DNA of 64,000 nt from Stenotrophomonas sp. SY1 (GCF_021202945.1 NZ_JAJOYR010000002.1:857825-921824); one strand, 5' to 3'. Numbered from the stretch's first letter, positions 17,479 to 27,131 are shown. The notes: generated by a model from the sequence alone, not told the origin. Numbers and translations: made by a program.

Positions 17479-20418
17479 ATGCAGCGCTTAACTCAAGCCG
17501 CGTGGACTGGAATGGATTCCAGCCAACGACTGATCGATATCGAGTGGACCGGGCCGGGCGTTCACCCGCCACTGTGGCCGTACTGCATCCGCTACCGCGA
17601 CGAACTCAATCGCCCGTTTCTGCTCAACGCCACCTGCTTCTGCGGCGCTGAAGGCGTCGATCTGAAGCAGGTACTGGGTAAGCCCGTGGCATTCGCTGTG
17701 GACATCGGCCCCGGCCAACACCGCTGGTTGGCCGGGATCGTCACCGTTGCCGGGAAACGTGAGGGTACTGGAAGCTTCGCCACCGTTGAATTGCAGGTGG
17801 AATCAGCGCTGTCACTACTGGATCGCAGGCGCACCTGCCGCGTTTTCCAGGACCAAAGCGTGCCGCAGATCGTTACGACCATTCTGGATGAGCACCGCCA
17901 ACGCAACCCTGCGATAGCGGCGGCGTTCACGCACACCAGGGAACTGCAGCGCTCCCATCCAGTGCGCTCATACTGCGTGCAGTTCAACGAAAGTGACCTG
18001 GCCTTCATCGATCGCCTACTAGCCGAAGAACGCATTACTTACTATTTCACCTTCGATCGCCATAACAGCATCAATGGGCATCAACTAGTCCTCACCGACA
18101 CAGCGCCATACCGGGATCAGGTCCCGCTCACACTGCACTACCGGGCGCAAGCCGATGCAGTTGGCCAGCCGGAACAGCGACTGACCGGATGGACAACGCA
18201 GCGACATCTGGCACAAAGCCGCGTCAGCCTGACCAGCCATGACTACCTGGTGGCCGCGCGCCTGCAAGGCGAGGATGAAAGCGCGTTCGAGCAAAGTGAA
18301 AGCGGGCGGCAGGCAACCTCCACCCTGACCAGCTATCAGGCGGAGGCGCCCTACTATGCGGACCACGGACGTGAGCTGGGCGCTTACGCACGATTGCGGA
18401 TGCAGGCTGAAGAACTGCAGGCCAGCACGTTCTGCGGCCAAGGGCCCCTCGTCGGCCTGCGCCTCGGCGAGAGCATTCTCCTCGAAGACCACCCTGCGCA
18501 TGCCGGTGAAAGCACACAGCAACGCACCTTCGTCGTTACCAGCACCACGCTGTGGCTGTGCAACAACGCACCGGAAGCTTGGCAGCTACCTCCATCACTA
18601 CTGGAGCAAGCAGGCCTTCTCAGCAATGATGGGATGGACACGAATCCAGCGTCTCTGCATGAGAACGTCAAGGTGGATTTCACTGCCGTACACAGAGACG
18701 TCACCCTGGTGCCCCGCTACGCCGGCACCCTGGACCGTCCGACCGCAAATGGGCCACAGACCGCCACCGTCGTCGGTCCTTCGGGTGAAGAAGTGTTCAC
18801 CGACGCATTGGGCCGCATACGCATTCAGTTCCACTGGCAACGCCCTGACGAACACCCCAATGGCACGGCCGCTAGCAATGAGCGCGCTTCGACCTGGGTG
18901 CGCGTGGCCATGCCCAGCAGCGGCACCGGCTTCGGCCATCAGTTCGTGCCGCGGGTTGGCCAGGAAGTGCTGGTTGCCTTCCTGCATAACGACATTGACC
19001 GGCCCGTAGTAGTAGGCACGTTGTACAACGGCCAGCATGCGCCCCCGTCTTTCAGCGGACGCAGTGGGCTTCCTGGCAACCGAGCACTCTCCGGCATCCA
19101 ATCACGCGAGCATCGCGGGCAAGGCTACAGCGAGTTGCTGATGGATGACACGCCCGGCCAGGTTCGCACGCGCTTGGCAACCACATCATTTGCCAGCGAG
19201 TTGAATCTGGGCAAGCTGAGTACGTCACGCGCGGATGGCCAGGCACAGCCACGCGGAGAAGGCGCTGAGCTGCGCACGGACGCCGCATTGGCGCTACGCG
19301 CTGCGCATGGTGTCCTGATCACCAGCTACGCTCGCGAGTTGGCCGGAGGTGGGCAGCTGGACCGGCAGGAACTGCTGGCCTTACTGGACGATTGCATCGA
19401 CCTGTTTCGCGGCCTAGGCCAGACCGCCAGCCAGCGCGGCGCCCAACAAAGCGACAACGACGGCATGGATCGCCTGCAGAACGCCATCACGGCCTGGTCC
19501 GAATCCAGCAGTGAGACCGGCGCGCCGGTTGTGGCCATTGCTGGTCATTCGGGAATCCTCAGCACCACACCGCAGTCGCAGCTGCACTATGCCGGCGCCA
19601 ATCACGACATTGTTGCCACCGACAACGTGCAGTCCGTCAGTGGTGGCGTCACGCTTCTGCAGGCAGGTGCTGGCGTTTCCATCTATGCGCAGGATGGCGG
19701 TATCCAGGCCATAGCCAACCGTGGCCAGGTACTGGTTCAGACGCAAGATGCCGACATCGCGCTCAATGCGCAGAAGTCGCTGCATGCATCGGCAAACGAG
19801 GGCGAAGTACTGGTTACCGCCCCCACCATCCGCCTGGTGGCCGATGACGGCAGCTACATCCGCATTGGCAACGGCATAGAGATCGGCACGCAAGGAGATG
19901 TGAAGGTGCATGGCACCAAACACGATTGGCTGGGGCCGAAGACAGACGGTGTCACCATTCCCGCTTTCGGGCATGACCCGGCGGCGCGGCAGTACCGTTT
20001 TCACTACGAGGGCGACAGTGATGCTGCGGTCCCCAGCCTGGATTATCGCCTCGTGCTGGAGGATGGGCAGAAGGTGGAAGGTACTGCGGGGGCTGATGGT
20101 CAGAGTGTGCGTGTAGAGCGCGGGACCATGCAGAAGGTTACCGTCGAAGCCTTCAGACAGACCGAGGACGCAGGCCTGACACAGCGTGCCATCTCCCATA
20201 TGTCGGATTCTCCGCATGACAGTCCCTATATCCAGCAGTTTCAGTTGTTCTCCGATCTCACCGGCCTTCCCCTAGCGCGCCGCAGCTACAAGATCCTTCG
20301 GCAAAGCGGCGACACAGAGCACGGAATCACAGACACGGACGGTATGACTCATGTTGTGAAGGCCACTGCAGTGGAACTACTCCAAGTGGAGCTGGATGAG
20401 GAGATACCACATGCATAA
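17479..20418 (+). CDS. vgrG: Type VI secretion spike protein VgrG with C-terminal extension
   Basis: A 979-residue protein. The first ~600 residues follow the gp27/gp5 spike plan: an early SALSLLDRRRTCRVFQDQSVPQIV block, then VRSYCVQFNESDLAFIDRLLAEERITYYF, and later the OB-fold/beta-helix VPRVGQEVLVAFLHNDIDRPVVVGTLYNG. A DUF2345-like repeat region follows (GHSGILSTTPQSQLHYAG to HGTKHDW). The last ~140 residues hold two stretches that look like transthyretin-type domains (YRLVLEDGQKVEGTAGADGQ and RRSYKILRQSGDTEHGITDTDG), which in some VgrGs dock effectors. It heads a co-directional effector operon. No tss structural genes are in view, so this is an orphan vgrG locus. Confidence 0.93.
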   Translation: MQRLTQAAWTGMDSSQRLIDIEWTGPGVHPPLWPYCIRYRDELNRPFLLNATCFCGAEGVDLKQVLGKPVAFAVDIGPGQHRWLAGIVTVAGKREGTGSFATVELQVESALSLLDRRRTCRVFQDQSVPQIVTTILDEHRQRNPAIAAAFTHTRELQRSHPVRSYCVQFNESDLAFIDRLLAEERITYYFTFDRHNSINGHQLVLTDTAPYRDQVPLTLHYRAQADAVGQPEQRLTGWTTQRHLAQSRVSLTSHDYLVAARLQGEDESAFEQSESGRQATSTLTSYQAEAPYYADHGRELGAYARLRMQAEELQASTFCGQGPLVGLRLGESILLEDHPAHAGESTQQRTFVVTSTTLWLCNNAPEAWQLPPSLLEQAGLLSNDGMDTNPASLHENVKVDFTAVHRDVTLVPRYAGTLDRPTANGPQTATVVGPSGEEVFTDALGRIRIQFHWQRPDEHPNGTAASNERASTWVRVAMPSSGTGFGHQFVPRVGQEVLVAFLHNDIDRPVVVGTLYNGQHAPPSFSGRSGLPGNRALSGIQSREHRGQGYSELLMDDTPGQVRTRLATTSFASELNLGKLSTSRADGQAQPRGEGAELRTDAALALRAAHGVLITSYARELAGGGQLDRQELLALLDDCIDLFRGLGQTASQRGAQQSDNDGMDRLQNAITAWSESSSETGAPVVAIAGHSGILSTTPQSQLHYAGANHDIVATDNVQSVSGGVTLLQAGAGVSIYAQDGGIQAIANRGQVLVQTQDADIALNAQKSLHASANEGEVLVTAPTIRLVADDGSYIRIGNGIEIGTQGDVKVHGTKHDWLGPKTDGVTIPAFGHDPAARQYRFHYEGDSDAAVPSLDYRLVLEDGQKVEGTAGADGQSVRVERGTMQKVTVEAFRQTEDAGLTQRAISHMSDSPHDSPYIQQFQLFSDLTGLPLARRSYKILRQSGDTEHGITDTDGMTHVVKATAVELLQVELDEEIPHA

Positions 20419-21109
20419 GTCCTTCCATGTTGGTCGTGGATATTCCAGCCCTGCGGCCGAACGGCAGCCAGTGCGATTACGGGTACCGGTCTACATTGAT
20501 GACTCTGGCTATGTGCAGAACGCGGGATTCATGTTCAAACCGATAGAAAAACTTGAGGGCGGTCCGTTGCGAGGACCAATCGCTATCGTGATGCATCGCA
20601 CGGCTGGCTCGACGGTAGAAAGTGCCTTGGCTGCCTACAGGTCCAGCGGGTACGGAACGCACTTCACCATTGACAAAGATGGTGCGATCTACCAGACGGC
20701 CAGCTTGAAGCAATTTACCCGTCATGTAGGAACCATTGCGCCGCGGTGTATTCGCGAAGGCACATGCGTTGGCGACGAGGAGCGAAAGTTGAACTTGCTT
20801 TCGTATAAGGGAAAACACGATCACGAGATAAGGAAGACCTATCCCGCGCGGTATCCAATAAATGAAGACAGCATCGGAATAGAGGTTGTCGCTCGACATA
20901 TCCCTCAAGAAGCACGCTGGGATCCCGCTACCGGCCATCAACAAGAATCAGTATCTCGACTGATCGCAGTTCTCTTCAAAGAGTTCAACATAACGAGTTC
21001 GGATACCTACGAGCATGACAAGATTTCGTACAAGACACTTGGTGAAGGTGCTGGCTTGTATGGCGGCATTGACAGCCTGCCAGTCACGCTCCCAGAACCC
21101 ATCATCTGA
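20411..21109 (+). CDS. N-acetylmuramoyl-L-alanine amidase, probable type VI effector
   Basis: A 232-residue protein with an Amidase_2-like domain: IVMHRTAGSTVESALAAY (first Zn His), GYGTHFTIDKDGAIYQTA, INEDSIGIEVVAR, and a late TYEHDKISYKT. It should cut the amide bond between muramic acid and the stem peptide. There is no Sec signal, which fits delivery by the VgrG spike. Its ATG lies 8 bases inside the end of vgrG. Its 3' end overlaps the next gene by 95 bases. Base composition is lower in GC than the flanks, suggesting horizontal acquisition. Confidence 0.85.
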   Translation: MHKSFHVGRGYSSPAAERQPVRLRVPVYIDDSGYVQNAGFMFKPIEKLEGGPLRGPIAIVMHRTAGSTVESALAAYRSSGYGTHFTIDKDGAIYQTASLKQFTRHVGTIAPRCIREGTCVGDEERKLNLLSYKGKHDHEIRKTYPARYPINEDSIGIEVVARHIPQEARWDPATGHQQESVSRLIAVLFKEFNITSSDTYEHDKISYKTLGEGAGLYGGIDSLPVTLPEPII

Positions 21110-21476
21110 GAATTATCGCCAGTATTCGATCAGTCTGATATCAGTTTACGAAGTACAGCGCGATGAAACTTCGTCGCAAGTGCAGGAGGCGACCCAGGTT
21201 TGTCCACAGTGGAAGATGACAAAAGAAAGTGCTTTCTTTGTTCTTTCTGAGAGTCAGCCGATCGATCCGCAGGCCTATTTTCGAGAACTCAATACGGCGC
21301 CATGCAAGGTCACCGGCGAACTTCTGTCAGATGGCAACCTATGGAGATTCACGATCAACGCCGGTTCCGGCGTCATCTGGTCGCGTGGCGATGAGCATCG
21401 ATATTTCGCATGCATGGCGGACGCATGTGACGCACTCATGCTGATGCCGTATCCCCGTCTTGGCGACAAGTTGTGA
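21015..21476 (+). CDS. Lipoprotein, probable immunity protein to the amidase
   Basis: A 153-residue protein with a signal peptide and lipobox LTACQS, so it should be anchored in the periplasm, where a peptidoglycan amidase would act. Two Cys pairs (CPQW, PCKV; CMADAC) may form disulfides. I do not recognise the family. The immunity role is inferred from position directly after the amidase gene, in the same transcript. It overlaps the amidase frame by 95 bases, which is long for bacterial genes, so its true start could be further in. The ATG at 21015 gives the complete signal peptide. Confidence 0.65.
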   Translation: MTRFRTRHLVKVLACMAALTACQSRSQNPSSENYRQYSISLISVYEVQRDETSSQVQEATQVCPQWKMTKESAFFVLSESQPIDPQAYFRELNTAPCKVTGELLSDGNLWRFTINAGSGVIWSRGDEHRYFACMADACDALMLMPYPRLGDKL

Positions 21477-21489
21477 TTGGTGTCGCGTC

Positions 21490-21807
21490 ATGTGGAATGT
21501 CCAACGTCATTCTCCCTTCGCACTAGCTGGCTGTCTTATGGTGGCATGCGCCCATGAACCTGAAGGAACTGTTCTTCGGGATTTTGTTAGATCCAGGAAC
21601 CTCTGCCATCACCTGCGAGGCGAGATTCCCGCCCCTGATCCGGAGAGTCCGCAGGTGCTCGATCGTGTCATCGATGAGGCAAATAAGGCATGCGTCGGTA
21701 CCGATGCGCTGCTGAAAGACCTGAAAAGTCGCTACAAGGCCAATACCGAAATCTTGCAGCTTCTGTCCCGATACGAAGATCGTATCGAGGCGACTCCGCT
21801 GGATTGA
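21490..21807 (+). CDS. Small lipoprotein, candidate immunity protein to the Tle3-like lipase
   Basis: A 105-residue protein. The ATG at 21490 gives a signal peptide with a lipobox-like MVACAH. The mature part is short, helical and charged (LDRVIDEANKACVGTDALLKDLKSRYKANTEILQLLSRYEDRIEA). I do not recognise the family. In Pseudomonas aeruginosa the tle3 gene has a periplasmic antidote (Tli3) beside it. This gene occupies the matching position upstream of the Tle3-like gene, so the same role is inferred. Composition is again AT-richer than the flanks. Confidence 0.6.
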   Translation: MWNVQRHSPFALAGCLMVACAHEPEGTVLRDFVRSRNLCHHLRGEIPAPDPESPQVLDRVIDEANKACVGTDALLKDLKSRYKANTEILQLLSRYEDRIEATPLD

Positions 21808-21843
21808 TGACATGGACGCCACAGTGAGAACAGGAGTGTTCAA

Positions 21844-23838
21844 GTGAGCAACTACGAGACCGTGAGCCAAAGCCGGCTTGTTCCCAATGCGACGGTGCCG
21901 AGCAACACGCCCGTATCGCGCTCACGCCCAGGTGTGGTGATCTTTCTGCACGGGGTCAACGATCCCGGCGCCAGCTATGCCTCCGTCGAAGAAGGGCTTT
22001 GCCGGGGCCTCAACGAACGCCTGGACCGGAACGATATGCGGCCGGGGCGTTATGGCGTGGATTACAGGGCGGCGAAGAGAATGCCGGAAGCATCGCGGGA
22101 CCAACGAACCCGCGACATGATCGACGATCCCGACACCCATCTCTACCTGCGCAAGGACCAGCATGCCAAGAGCGTGATGATTCCCTTCTATTGGGGCTAC
22201 CGCGCGGCCGAGAGCGAAATACGGCGCGACAGGAGCGGCGATCCCACCAAGGTCCGCACCCAGTATCAGGACAAGCATGGCAATCGTCTGGACCGCCACT
22301 TCGGCAAAGCCGGTGGGGTCTTCGCCAATGCCACCAACAATCTTCCGGATATGTACGGCCCAGGCTTCGACAGCGCAGTTCGCCACGTAGCCAACGCAAC
22401 CCTGCCCAACAGCCAGTACATGGGCAAGGGCCCACACCGCCGCTACTTCGTGCTGGCCGCCGAACGCCTGGCCACCCTGGTCAGCACCATCCGCGATCTG
22501 TTCCCGTCCGAGACCATCACCATCATGGGGCACAGCCAAGGCACCCTGATCACCTTGTTGGCGCAGGCACTGCTGGTGGATCGGCAGAAGCGCTGCGCCG
22601 ACTGCGTGATCATGGTGGCCAGCCCCTACTCGATTCTGACCGGCCCCACGCCTGGCGGGCACAGCACGCTCGACACACTGGTACGTATCGTCGAACAGGT
22701 CACCAAGAGCCCTTACGCACTGCCAACGCTGGACAGCCTCGTTCAGGGGCACATTGATGCACGCGGCCGCGCGGGCTCGTGCTGGAACGCCCGCCAGGGA
22801 CAACGTATTGGAAAAGGTGCAGGCACCGTGGTTTTTCCCGAGCGTGACAACCGCGGCAAGGTCTACCTGTACTTCAGCCCTGACGATGCCACGGTGGGGC
22901 TGGATGACGTATCCGGAATCGGCACGCTGGGTGTGCCGGACCTGGCCAATGGCTCCCCTGCAATGGACAAGCTGCGCACGCTGCGCTTCCACCAGCGGCT
23001 GTGGACCAAACGACACCGTGACGGCAAGCCGGTGATGGTGGGTGCGGAGCCCGGCCGGCAGCAGCTACGCGCCAAGGGCGAGCCTCGCCATGCAGCTGGG
23101 TGGTCCACAAAAAGCGCCGTCTCGGTTGCAATGAGCACAGATGAACTTCTGTGGACCAATGGCGAAGCACTTGTCCCCATGCATGCCCCGCAGATGTTCG
23201 GTGGCGAAGCGGTCAAAGGCAGTCCCACCACCCTCGGGCAGGATCGGCATGACGACGTCACGCGCAACATCGCGCTGGGCAAGGACGGTGCGGACTTTCC
23301 CTGGAAGCCATTGCCGGAAAGCTACAACGGCATGAGCGAGGAAGCGGCCCGCGCGAAGTTCAACAGCGAATCGGAAGATGAGAACAAGCAAACCCGCGCC
23401 GTGCGCACCGTACGCGGCGTTGGCATGTACAGCAGACATCTGGAACGGGAAATGACGCCCGAAGAGGCGCGAGAATGGATGGGAGAAGCAAAGAGCCAAT
23501 TGGAGAACAACAGCTATCACTCCGCCATTCTGCGCGATCCGGAGAACCACCGCTGGGTCACCGCGATGGATGTGGCGATTGGCCAGGGCTTCAGTCTGGA
23601 TGATCCGGATTGGCGGCAGCTGCTGGTCTGGATGGCGGACTGGCGGATGACGCCGGAGCGGCTTGAACTGATGCAGGACAACAAGAAATGGAAAGTCCTG
23701 AGTGAGCACGCCAAGAGGCTCATTACCGCCTCCAGCAACTACTACGACGCGGGTGTATTCCCGCCCGCTTCACTCGTCAATCTCGACAGGATGCCCTCTC
23801 TGGTGACCGGCATCATTCTCTACGGTGGCAGCCTGTGA
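21844..23838 (+). CDS. Type VI lipase effector, Tle3-like
   Basis: A 664-residue alpha/beta-hydrolase. FLHGVND (about residue 34) gives the oxyanion region and MGHSQGTLITLLAQ the nucleophile elbow with Ser231. The long C-terminal half is without other recognised domains. Tle3 effectors are antibacterial phospholipases that act in the target periplasm but have no signal peptide, as here. The neighbouring Tla3-like adaptor, candidate antidote, VgrG and PAAR genes match the known tle3/tla3/tli3/vgrG2b grouping. Its end overlaps the next gene by GTGA. The family call is from memory of the architecture. Confidence 0.8.
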   Translation: MSNYETVSQSRLVPNATVPSNTPVSRSRPGVVIFLHGVNDPGASYASVEEGLCRGLNERLDRNDMRPGRYGVDYRAAKRMPEASRDQRTRDMIDDPDTHLYLRKDQHAKSVMIPFYWGYRAAESEIRRDRSGDPTKVRTQYQDKHGNRLDRHFGKAGGVFANATNNLPDMYGPGFDSAVRHVANATLPNSQYMGKGPHRRYFVLAAERLATLVSTIRDLFPSETITIMGHSQGTLITLLAQALLVDRQKRCADCVIMVASPYSILTGPTPGGHSTLDTLVRIVEQVTKSPYALPTLDSLVQGHIDARGRAGSCWNARQGQRIGKGAGTVVFPERDNRGKVYLYFSPDDATVGLDDVSGIGTLGVPDLANGSPAMDKLRTLRFHQRLWTKRHRDGKPVMVGAEPGRQQLRAKGEPRHAAGWSTKSAVSVAMSTDELLWTNGEALVPMHAPQMFGGEAVKGSPTTLGQDRHDDVTRNIALGKDGADFPWKPLPESYNGMSEEAARAKFNSESEDENKQTRAVRTVRGVGMYSRHLEREMTPEEAREWMGEAKSQLENNSYHSAILRDPENHRWVTAMDVAIGQGFSLDDPDWRQLLVWMADWRMTPERLELMQDNKKWKVLSEHAKRLITASSNYYDAGVFPPASLVNLDRMPSLVTGIILYGGSL

Positions 23839-25505
23839 GGACCCTTCATTCTCTACGGCCGCGTTTGGCACCTTACGGCTGGACGGCTGCAATCCTGAGC
23901 CTGCTATGGACCGTGTGGATAGTGGTCATGGGCACATCCGGCAGCACCAGCACGATGAACGACATGGAGATGGGCTATATGCGCAGCACAATTGGCTGGG
24001 GTCTTGTTGGCATCGTCGCGCTGGCGGCAGTGGCCTACGGCGGGCATTGGGGATTCAAAGCACTCGCCTATTCGGAAGATGCAGCGCCCAATGCAGCCAC
24101 CATCCGCACCTCGGTCCACGAGCAAGACGATGCACGCACCTGGTCATTGGAGCTGCGCGGTGTTGGGTTTGCTCCCGGCGGCAACCACCAGACCCCGGTC
24201 TGGAAAATGATTCAGCGCAAGCGCGACAACTTCGTGTCGATCTACTCGCAGGACCCCAAGGACTATCCGGATAATACCGAATCACGGCAGGTGTATGCAG
24301 GCATCAATACCGGTGCTGCTTTCCGATATGCCGCCACCGACTCGGTAGCCTATTGGCCCATTCCGACCTTCGCGGTGGAACCGCCCAACATCGGCGAGCG
24401 GGACTTCATCCGCGCCGCTGGCCTAGTCGGCGAGGGACGAAACAAGGGCTCACTCGGGGTGACCTTGTTTCTTTGGCAGGAGGACTCCAACACCTCCCAC
24501 GCCCAGAAGATGATCGATGCGCTGTTCGGGCTGTTCGATACCAACGCGGAAGTCCCGATGGCAGTGATCGCCACGCGTGACGGCGATGTGATGCGCAACC
24601 GCTATAGCCCCCTGGGAACACCTCGAATGGCCGACGGCAACTACGTTCCTCAAATAGAGGACACCACCGCAACGCTGCTGGTTGCACGCACCGACAGGGT
24701 GGATCGCTACCTGCGTCCATTCGCGCCTGACTATGACGAAGACAACCAGGACACCCGTACCGATCTGGGCAAGCTCTGGAAGTTCTTCTTCGATAAGAAG
24801 ACGCAGGCATACGAGCACTACACGGAGGAAGCACGTAAGACCGGTTCTGACACTGCCCGCCCGCCCAACGTCATGCCCACCCACTACTGGCATGCCGCCC
24901 TGCCCGAGCTGTGGAAACAAACCGACAACAAAGGCCCCGGCGTCTTCAAACCCACCCCATGGCTGCCGGTCCGCTGGGCCAAACACCAGGTGAAAGAGTT
25001 CGACGACGCCCCGCATCTGGGCCACCTGCATCGCCCCATCAAGGTGAGCCTGCGCGACGCCGACAGCAAACCGTTGAAACCCGCCTTGCAGACCCAGGCC
25101 ATGATCGAAGGCTGGAAGCAGGCGCTGGCCACCTTGCCCGAAGGCCACGCGCCGGCCCGCGTGTTCTACGACAGCCATGACGGCACAGAATTGACCGTTG
25201 CCCTGAACAACGCCCTGCATGCACTGAACAACGATGGTCATGGGCTTGATCTGGGCAATGTCGATGAGGGCTATGACATCGGCCGGCGCATCGCCAACAT
25301 CGGCCTGACCAGCCCGCTGGTGCAGATCGGACTGGGCGCAGTGGCCAGTTACCACGAAGGCGGGGCCAGCGCCGTGGTCTACGCCGGTGACGACGGTAGT
25401 GTCAGCATCCAGATGGTGCGCCCACCCAACGATGAGGAGAAAGCCCTCAACAACCCCATGGGCACCCAACTCGATCCCTTCATGCGCCGGGTACGCGGCG
25501 GATGA
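23835..25505 (+). CDS. Tla3-like type VI lipase adaptor (DUF2875-type)
   Basis: A 556-residue protein with two N-terminal hydrophobic helices (about residues 13-32 and 52-72) and a large soluble region with no enzyme motif. In Pseudomonas aeruginosa Tla3 binds Tle3 and hands it to VgrG2b. The adjacent Tle3-like gene and the size fit this DUF2875-type protein. It starts with GTG inside the lipase stop codon, and the PAAR gene starts inside its own stop codon, so the three are translationally coupled. Confidence 0.75.
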   Translation: MRTLHSLRPRLAPYGWTAAILSLLWTVWIVVMGTSGSTSTMNDMEMGYMRSTIGWGLVGIVALAAVAYGGHWGFKALAYSEDAAPNAATIRTSVHEQDDARTWSLELRGVGFAPGGNHQTPVWKMIQRKRDNFVSIYSQDPKDYPDNTESRQVYAGINTGAAFRYAATDSVAYWPIPTFAVEPPNIGERDFIRAAGLVGEGRNKGSLGVTLFLWQEDSNTSHAQKMIDALFGLFDTNAEVPMAVIATRDGDVMRNRYSPLGTPRMADGNYVPQIEDTTATLLVARTDRVDRYLRPFAPDYDEDNQDTRTDLGKLWKFFFDKKTQAYEHYTEEARKTGSDTARPPNVMPTHYWHAALPELWKQTDNKGPGVFKPTPWLPVRWAKHQVKEFDDAPHLGHLHRPIKVSLRDADSKPLKPALQTQAMIEGWKQALATLPEGHAPARVFYDSHDGTELTVALNNALHALNNDGHGLDLGNVDEGYDIGRRIANIGLTSPLVQIGLGAVASYHEGGASAVVYAGDDGSVSIQMVRPPNDEEKALNNPMGTQLDPFMRRVRGG

Positions 25506-25771
25506 ACGCGCCGATTTGTCTGGGGGATGCCACCAGCAGCGGTGGCAAGGTGACTGACTGCCAACTTGCCTCCAGCCATGCAGTAAGCGGCAAGGCCATC
25601 GCGATACTCGGTGATAGCGCTTCATGCCCGCTACACGGTGGAACTTTCCAATTCGTTGAAGGCCACCCAACGCGAAAAATGCAAGGAAAGCCGGTGGTGC
25701 TTGAAGGCCACAAGCTCGCCTGCGGCTGTCATGCCATTGCCGGGGGCCGTCTGGCAGTCCGCGTTGTTTGA
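25502..25771 (+). CDS. PAAR-domain spike-tip protein
   Basis: An 89-residue protein made only of a PAAR repeat domain: ICLGDATSSGGKVTDC, IAILGDSASCPLHGG, and VVLEGHKLACGCHAIAGG. The Cys and His residues would bind the zinc at the tip of the cone that sharpens VgrG. Its ATG overlaps the Tla3-like stop by ATGA. It closes the type VI effector operon. Confidence 0.88.
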   Translation: MNAPICLGDATSSGGKVTDCQLASSHAVSGKAIAILGDSASCPLHGGTFQFVEGHPTRKMQGKPVVLEGHKLACGCHAIAGGRLAVRVV

Positions 25772-25883
25772 GCGCTGACTGCGGCGTGTGGCCAAGTAAG
25801 GAATCAGCCTCAACTCCTGTGCGGCGCATAGTACAAATGTGGCGATGCGCCGCGCACGGCGCGACCGCCGATCTACCCCGTAG

Positions 25884-26999
25884 TCAACGCGCCGTAGCAG
25901 GTATGTCGTCTTCGGCCAACGGTCGCACCAACTGCACCAACGACAACAACGTCTTGCCTGGTTCTTCGTTCATCACCTCGTGGGCGGAATTCTCGAACCA
26001 GACCATGCGCTTGGAAGGGGCCTGCAACTGCTCGAACCATTCAGCAGCCACCGTCGAAGACACGTTCACATCGTGTCGCCCGAGAAACAGGATCACCGGG
26101 CACTCGATCGAGCGGACGCTGCTGAAATCGGTGTTCAGCACATCCGACAGCAATGCATTCTCCGAGGCCTCGTTGCCCTGCCACACCTTGGCCAGATCGG
26201 CGTCGGTGTACTCGGGCGCCAGCTTGATCGCCGCCGCTTCCGCGCCGCCACCGTTGCGCCCGTACACCATGCCGCCGTAGTGGTTGAGCCACTTGCGCTG
26301 CTTCATCACGTCCGCCACCGGAACCGGCGTGCTGCCCTGCGCGTAAGGTGCAACCGATTGCAGATCGGCGACGGCCTCGGCATTGCCGTCCTGCTGCGCC
26401 TGCTGCAACGTCCACGCCCAACCCCGACGCTCGCTTTCCGGCCCATTGGCCAGCTGGCCCATGCCGATGTACGCGTGCAGCCACTCCGGCTTCTTACGCG
26501 CCAGCTCCAGGCCCAGATAGCTGCCCCAGGAATGGCCGAGCACGAAAATCTTCTCCTTGCCCAGTTCGCGGCGCACCCAGGCAACCATTTCTTCGGTATC
26601 GGCGTTCATCCGCTCGATCGTCATGGTCGGCACGACGGTGGCCGGATCATTGGCCGCGTACGTTTTGCCAGCACCGCGCTGGTCCCATTGCACCACGGTG
26701 AAGTACTCCTCCCAGCCACGCTGGAAGTACCAGCTGGTCGGCATCGCCACCCAACCCGGGCCGCCATGCAGCATCAACAGCACCGGGTTGCGCGGATCGT
26801 TGCCACGGATGCTGACCCATTGGTCGATGCCGCCAATGCGCACCTTCTCCAACCGCTCGATGCCACCAGGCACCACCACCTTGCGCATGTCGGCGATGGC
26901 AGCAGTTGCGTCGGCGCGGGTGAAAGGACGTGGCGCGTCGGCAGCGCGTGCGCCAGCGGCCGCCACGGTGAGCAAGGTCAGTAGCAGGAAACACCGCAT
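25884..26999 (-). CDS. Exported alpha/beta hydrolase (proline iminopeptidase-like)
   Basis: A 371-residue protein with a cleavable signal peptide (LLTLLTVAAAGARAADA). The HGGPGWVA oxyanion motif and GHSWGSYLG nucleophile elbow are characteristic of the proline iminopeptidase branch. WDQRGAGKT is the usual third motif, GRHDVNV carries the late Asp and ENSAHEV the His. It probably acts in the periplasm on small peptides or esters. Its 3' end converges on the PAAR gene. It is monocistronic. Confidence 0.85.
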   Translation of the reverse strand: MRCFLLLTLLTVAAAGARAADAPRPFTRADATAAIADMRKVVVPGGIERLEKVRIGGIDQWVSIRGNDPRNPVLLMLHGGPGWVAMPTSWYFQRGWEEYFTVVQWDQRGAGKTYAANDPATVVPTMTIERMNADTEEMVAWVRRELGKEKIFVLGHSWGSYLGLELARKKPEWLHAYIGMGQLANGPESERRGWAWTLQQAQQDGNAEAVADLQSVAPYAQGSTPVPVADVMKQRKWLNHYGGMVYGRNGGGAEAAAIKLAPEYTDADLAKVWQGNEASENALLSDVLNTDFSSVRSIECPVILFLGRHDVNVSSTVAAEWFEQLQAPSKRMVWFENSAHEVMNEEPGKTLLSLVQLVRPLAEDDIPATAR

Positions 27000-27131
27000 G
27001 TCAGCACCGTTGACGCAATCAGGAACCGCCGAGGGTAACCCGCGCCATCCATACGGCCAAAGCCGGGTTTGAATTGTTGCTACCCACTGCCCGCATCGCG
27101 CCGGCCAGCGGCGCCGGACAGCGCCTCGCTC

